DNA of 64,000 bases from contig NZ_BOOA01000008.1 in NCBI RefSeq assembly GCF_016862995.1, positions 62,001 through 126,000 on the forward strand. Direction: 5' to 3'. A model generated the notes under the pieces. It worked only from the letters and a program-made list of their open reading frames with translations, searched no databases and was not told where the DNA came from. The position numbers were made by a program, and so were the translations under genes. This DNA comes from Acrocarpospora phusangensis (GTDB lineage Bacteria > Actinomycetota > Actinomycetes > Streptosporangiales > Streptosporangiaceae). Below are positions 62,277 through 64,000 of this stretch, piece by piece. How positions within the stretch are numbered: position 1 is the stretch's first letter; each line of letters starts with the position of its first letter.

Positions 62277-62723
62277 GTGCCCGAAGCCCTGCCCGCCCTC
62301 CCCCTGACCTGGCGCCCCCGCCGTTCCCGCTTCGTCGCGTACGGCCTCGCGGCGCTCATGCTCGTGGGCTCCCTGATCCTGGCGATCATCCTCCCCGAGC
62401 AGTTCAAGGCCCCCGACCGCATCGGCATGGTCGCCTTCTTCGGCGCGATCGCCTGGGTGCTGCACCTGCTCGGCCGCATCCGGGTGGTCGCCGAGGAGAA
62501 CGGCCTCACCGTCGTCAACGTCCTGCGCACCCACCACTACGAATGGCCCGAGGTCCTCGACGTCACCCTCGCCGACGCCGACCCCTGGCCCCGCCTCGAC
62601 CTCGCCGACGGCACCGTCATCGGCGCGATGGGCATCCAGGGTTCGGAAAAGATCCGCGCCGCGAAGGCGGTGGCGGAACTCCGCATCCTCGTCAAGGCGA
62701 AAGGCGAGGCTCCCGAAGCCTGA
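62277..62723 (+). CDS. PH-domain membrane protein (bPH type)
   Basis: A 148-residue protein with two membrane helices (about 20-38 and 50-66) followed by a small bacterial PH domain (GRIRVVAEENGLTVVNVLRTHHYEWPEVLDV). This architecture is frequently seen directly after ribH in actinobacteria. Function unknown. GTG start without clear ribosome site. Confidence 0.85.
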   Translation: MPEALPALPLTWRPRRSRFVAYGLAALMLVGSLILAIILPEQFKAPDRIGMVAFFGAIAWVLHLLGRIRVVAEENGLTVVNVLRTHHYEWPEVLDVTLADADPWPRLDLADGTVIGAMGIQGSEKIRAAKAVAELRILVKAKGEAPEA

Positions 62724-62788
62724 GACCGCTGGTCCGGGCAGTTCGCGAGGGTGTAGGGTCGGCGGGTAAAACCGAAAAGGATAACAGG

Positions 62789-62807
62789 CCGGACCCTCAA
62801 AGTCCGG
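62789..62807 (+). promoter_or_regulatory. Small hairpin in the leader of the first FxSxx peptide gene
   Basis: CCGGAC / GTCCGG with a 7-nt loop, about 50 bases before the peptide start. A TAGGGT -10 candidate is at 62754-62759. Confidence 0.35.
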
Positions 62808-62855
62808 AATGGAAAAGCAGGTCTTCCCCGCCCTTCCGCTATGAGGTGGTCAGCT

Positions 62856-62972
62856 GTGTCCGTCTGTTCGTCCAGCATTCCCGATCTGTCGGAGATCTCC
62901 TTCGCCGAGATCGCCAATCTGATGGAAGAGTCACGGCCGGAGTCGCGGCCGTCCTTCAATTCTTCTATCTAG
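62856..62972 (+). CDS. fxsA: FxSxx-COOH precursor peptide 1
   Basis: A 38-residue peptide from GTG 62856, with GAGGTGG eight bases upstream; an ATG at 62841 would add five residues. It ends PSFNSSI, the FxSxx-COOH signature with Phe, x, Ser, x, x and the free carboxyl end. The middle, SEISFAEIANLMEES, is the leader recognised by the family. In known clusters the radical-SAM enzyme FxsB makes a cyclophane on this tail. It matches peptide 2 in 16 or so positions, including an identical last seven residues. Confidence 0.85.
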   Translation: MSVCSSSIPDLSEISFAEIANLMEESRPESRPSFNSSI

Positions 62973-62987
62973 GTGTAGGGCGCGGCG

Positions 62988-63031
62988 TACGCGCGCGGAA
63001 AAGTTGTGACCCCAGGGTTTGCGCGCGCGTA
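62988..63031 (+). terminator. Possible hairpin after peptide 1
   Basis: TACGCGCGC (62988-62996) pairs with GCGCGCGTA (63023-63031), 26-nt loop. It may end or stabilise the peptide 1 transcript. Confidence 0.35.
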
Positions 63032-63139
63032 ACGCTTTGCTCCGGCCCGGCATTTGGTGCAATTATGGCCAAATTGAGCGGACGTCAACGGATTTGCGCC
63101 GCGCCCCCTGGGCGCGCCCGCCGAAGGCCGCCCAGTCGC

Positions 63140-63168
63140 ATGACCGTTCCGGCCTGAGGCTATAGAGT
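63140..63168 (+). promoter_or_regulatory. Promoter of the second FxSxx peptide
   Basis: ATGACC (63140-63145), 17-nt spacer, TAGAGT (63163-63168). Transcription would begin near 63175, just before the palindrome. Confidence 0.5.
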
Positions 63169-63183
63169 TAGCTCATCGTGTCC

Positions 63184-63205
63184 GGGCACTTACCGGTAAG
63201 TGCCC
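63184..63205 (+). promoter_or_regulatory. Perfect 22-nt palindrome in the leader of peptide 2
   Basis: GGGCACTTACC immediately followed by its complement GGTAAGTGCCC. Perfect over 22 bases with no spacer, about 10 bases after the expected transcript start. Operator or leader hairpin. Confidence 0.7.
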
Positions 63206-63233
63206 ATTTCGTCGTTCGGAAAGGTCATCTCTC

Positions 63234-63356
63234 GTGTCTAGTAAAGTTATCATTCAGTCTTCTCTTGTCAACTCGGCGGAGATCTCGCTCGCCGAGCTCG
63301 CCGACATGGTCAACGAATCGAATCAGACATCGCCCAGCTTCAATTCCTCTATTTGA
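63234..63356 (+). CDS. fxsA: FxSxx-COOH precursor peptide 2
   Basis: A 40-residue peptide (GTG start, GGAAAGG upstream) with the leader segment SAEISLAELADMVNES and the terminal PSFNSSI. It is a paralogue of peptide 1 with its own promoter. The conserved FNSSI end is the expected site of modification. Confidence 0.87.
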   Translation: MSSKVIIQSSLVNSAEISLAELADMVNESNQTSPSFNSSI

Positions 63357-63384
63357 GGCCAGCCGATTCGACATACCTGAGATC

Positions 63385-63476
63385 ATGGTTCCGTTCCGCG
63401 GGGTGCCCGCGAGGCGAGCTGCCGATCTGATCTCGCGTGCGATCATCGTGTTTATGGATTCGCCGATCGGTCCTGG
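63385..63476 (+). pseudogene. Probable remnant of fxsB (radical SAM/SPASM maturase), N-terminal catalytic part
   Basis: MVPFR is encoded at 63385-63399, and in a frame shifted by one base SCRSDLACDHRVYGFADRSW at 63417-63476. FxsB proteins, as I remember them, read VPFRQFVLKVHSRCDLACDHCYVYEHADQSW here. The space between R and CDH is 38 bases, one less than the 39 expected, which explains the frame change. Two of three CxxxCxxC cysteines are lost (Ser, Arg). Downstream the frame ends without further homology. Likely a decayed copy; a working fxsB may lie beyond the window. Confidence 0.6.
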
Positions 63477-63633
63477 TCGGCGAACCTAAACCCCAACTTC
63501 AGGAAAGCGTGAGCCAGGGGTGGCTGGTTCTCCCCGTGGGGCACGAGTGGTGTGGCGCCGACTATTGCTGACTACAAAACGCGCCACCGGCAAGTGGGCC
63601 GTACGCGCTTCACACAAATCGCATTTTTCCGCT

Positions 63634-63639
63634 TAACCT
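63634..63639 (+). promoter_or_regulatory. Candidate -10 of fxsC
   Basis: TAACCT about 44 bases before the fxsC GTG; TTCACA lies 19 bases further upstream. Confidence 0.35.
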
Positions 63640-63682
63640 TGCACCCACAGGACCGTGACCGAGGCGTCTACGGGAGGTGCGG

Positions 63683-64000
63683 GTGGCCGGATCACACACG
63701 TCACACACGCACCCCCCATATTTCTTTCTGAGCTACGCGCACACGCCGCCCAGCCGGGACAACGGGGTAAATCCCGACCGTGACGTGGCCACGTTCTTCG
63801 AAGACCTGTGCCAGGAAATCCTGCACCACACCGAATTCCCCGCGGGAATTCCGGTCGGGTTCATGGACACCGGGCTGCGGAACGGGGACGCCTGGCAGGA
63901 GCGCCTGGCGATGCAACTGGCGATCTGCCGGGTCTTCGTGCCGCTCTACTCCCGGCGCTACTTCAGCAGCGAATACTGCGGCAAGGAATGGGCCGCGTTC
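63683..64000 (+). CDS. fxsC: TIR-like protein FxsC (3' end outside window)
   Basis: The first 106 residues of a TIR-like protein. PYFFLSYAHTPP at the start, then VATFFEDLCQEI, the GFMDTGLRNGDAWQERLAMQL segment and ICRVFVPLYSRRYFSSEYCGKEW match the box 1, BB loop and box 2 pattern of TIR domains in FxsC proteins, which are found next to FxSxx peptides. GTG with a GGGAGG site. Whether it has NADase activity cannot be judged from the fragment; function in the family is unknown. Confidence 0.85.
   Translation, partial: MAGSHTSHTHPPYFFLSYAHTPPSRDNGVNPDRDVATFFEDLCQEILHHTEFPAGIPVGFMDTGLRNGDAWQERLAMQLAICRVFVPLYSRRYFSSEYCGKEWAAF

Overview
This is a high-GC chromosomal segment of a morphologically complex actinobacterium. 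Streptosporangiales (a Streptosporangiaceae-like genus) is my best inference: it carries BldD, an sIHF/mIHF-type nucleoid protein, a helicase-motif-poor PriA, a FxSxx-COOH peptide locus, many GTG/TTG starts and many apparent leaderless genes. No tRNA, rRNA, CRISPR array or intact insertion sequence was seen.

Layout. 0-6 kb is accessory: the 3' end of a rifampicin-monooxygenase-like flavoenzyme, a repeat-rich gap, a two-subunit ABC exporter, a PIN-toxin remnant and a small secreted I36-like protein. 6-12.6 kb holds a PASTA Ser/Thr kinase, a TPP-riboswitch-controlled thiO-thiS-thiG set, a ferredoxin-reductase-like flavoprotein, an Rv2175c-like DNA-binding protein and thiE. 12.6-26.2 kb is a seven-gene, tightly coupled minus-strand operon: VWA protein, divergent tubulin-like GTPase, membrane protein, pseudokinase, TRAFAC-type P-loop GTPase, low-complexity GTPase partner, and a SEDS/PBP-like membrane protein with no visible catalytic serine motif. 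It sits between thiE and idsA-metF in an otherwise familiar actinobacterial neighbourhood. It is the best candidate in the window for a poorly described system.

26.3-34 kb: polyprenyl synthase, metF, GNAT, YbaK-like deacylase, L,D-transpeptidase, a promoter flanked by two LexA-type boxes, a HEPN protein, five 40-bp tandem repeats, arginine deiminase, DUF3040 and bldD. 34.2-44 kb is the full pyrimidine operon (pyrR-pyrB-pyrC-carA-carB-pyrK-pyrD-pyrF) with a PyrR-binding loop in front of pyrR. 44-58.5 kb is housekeeping: mihF, gmk, rpoZ, coaBC, metK, priA, a pair of unknown paralogues, def, fmt, rsmB, rpe and an MpaB-like oxygenase. 58.5-62.2 kb is the FMN-riboswitch-controlled rib operon. 

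62.8-64 kb is a FxSxx-COOH RiPP-type locus: two precursor peptides ending in the same C-terminus, a short stretch that looks like a decayed radical-SAM maturase (fxsB), and the start of the TIR-like FxsC, cut by the window edge. The pyrimidine, thiamine and riboflavin sets are each arranged as RNA-regulated biosynthetic units. The tubulin/GTPase operon and the FxSxx locus are the accessory systems of most interest.
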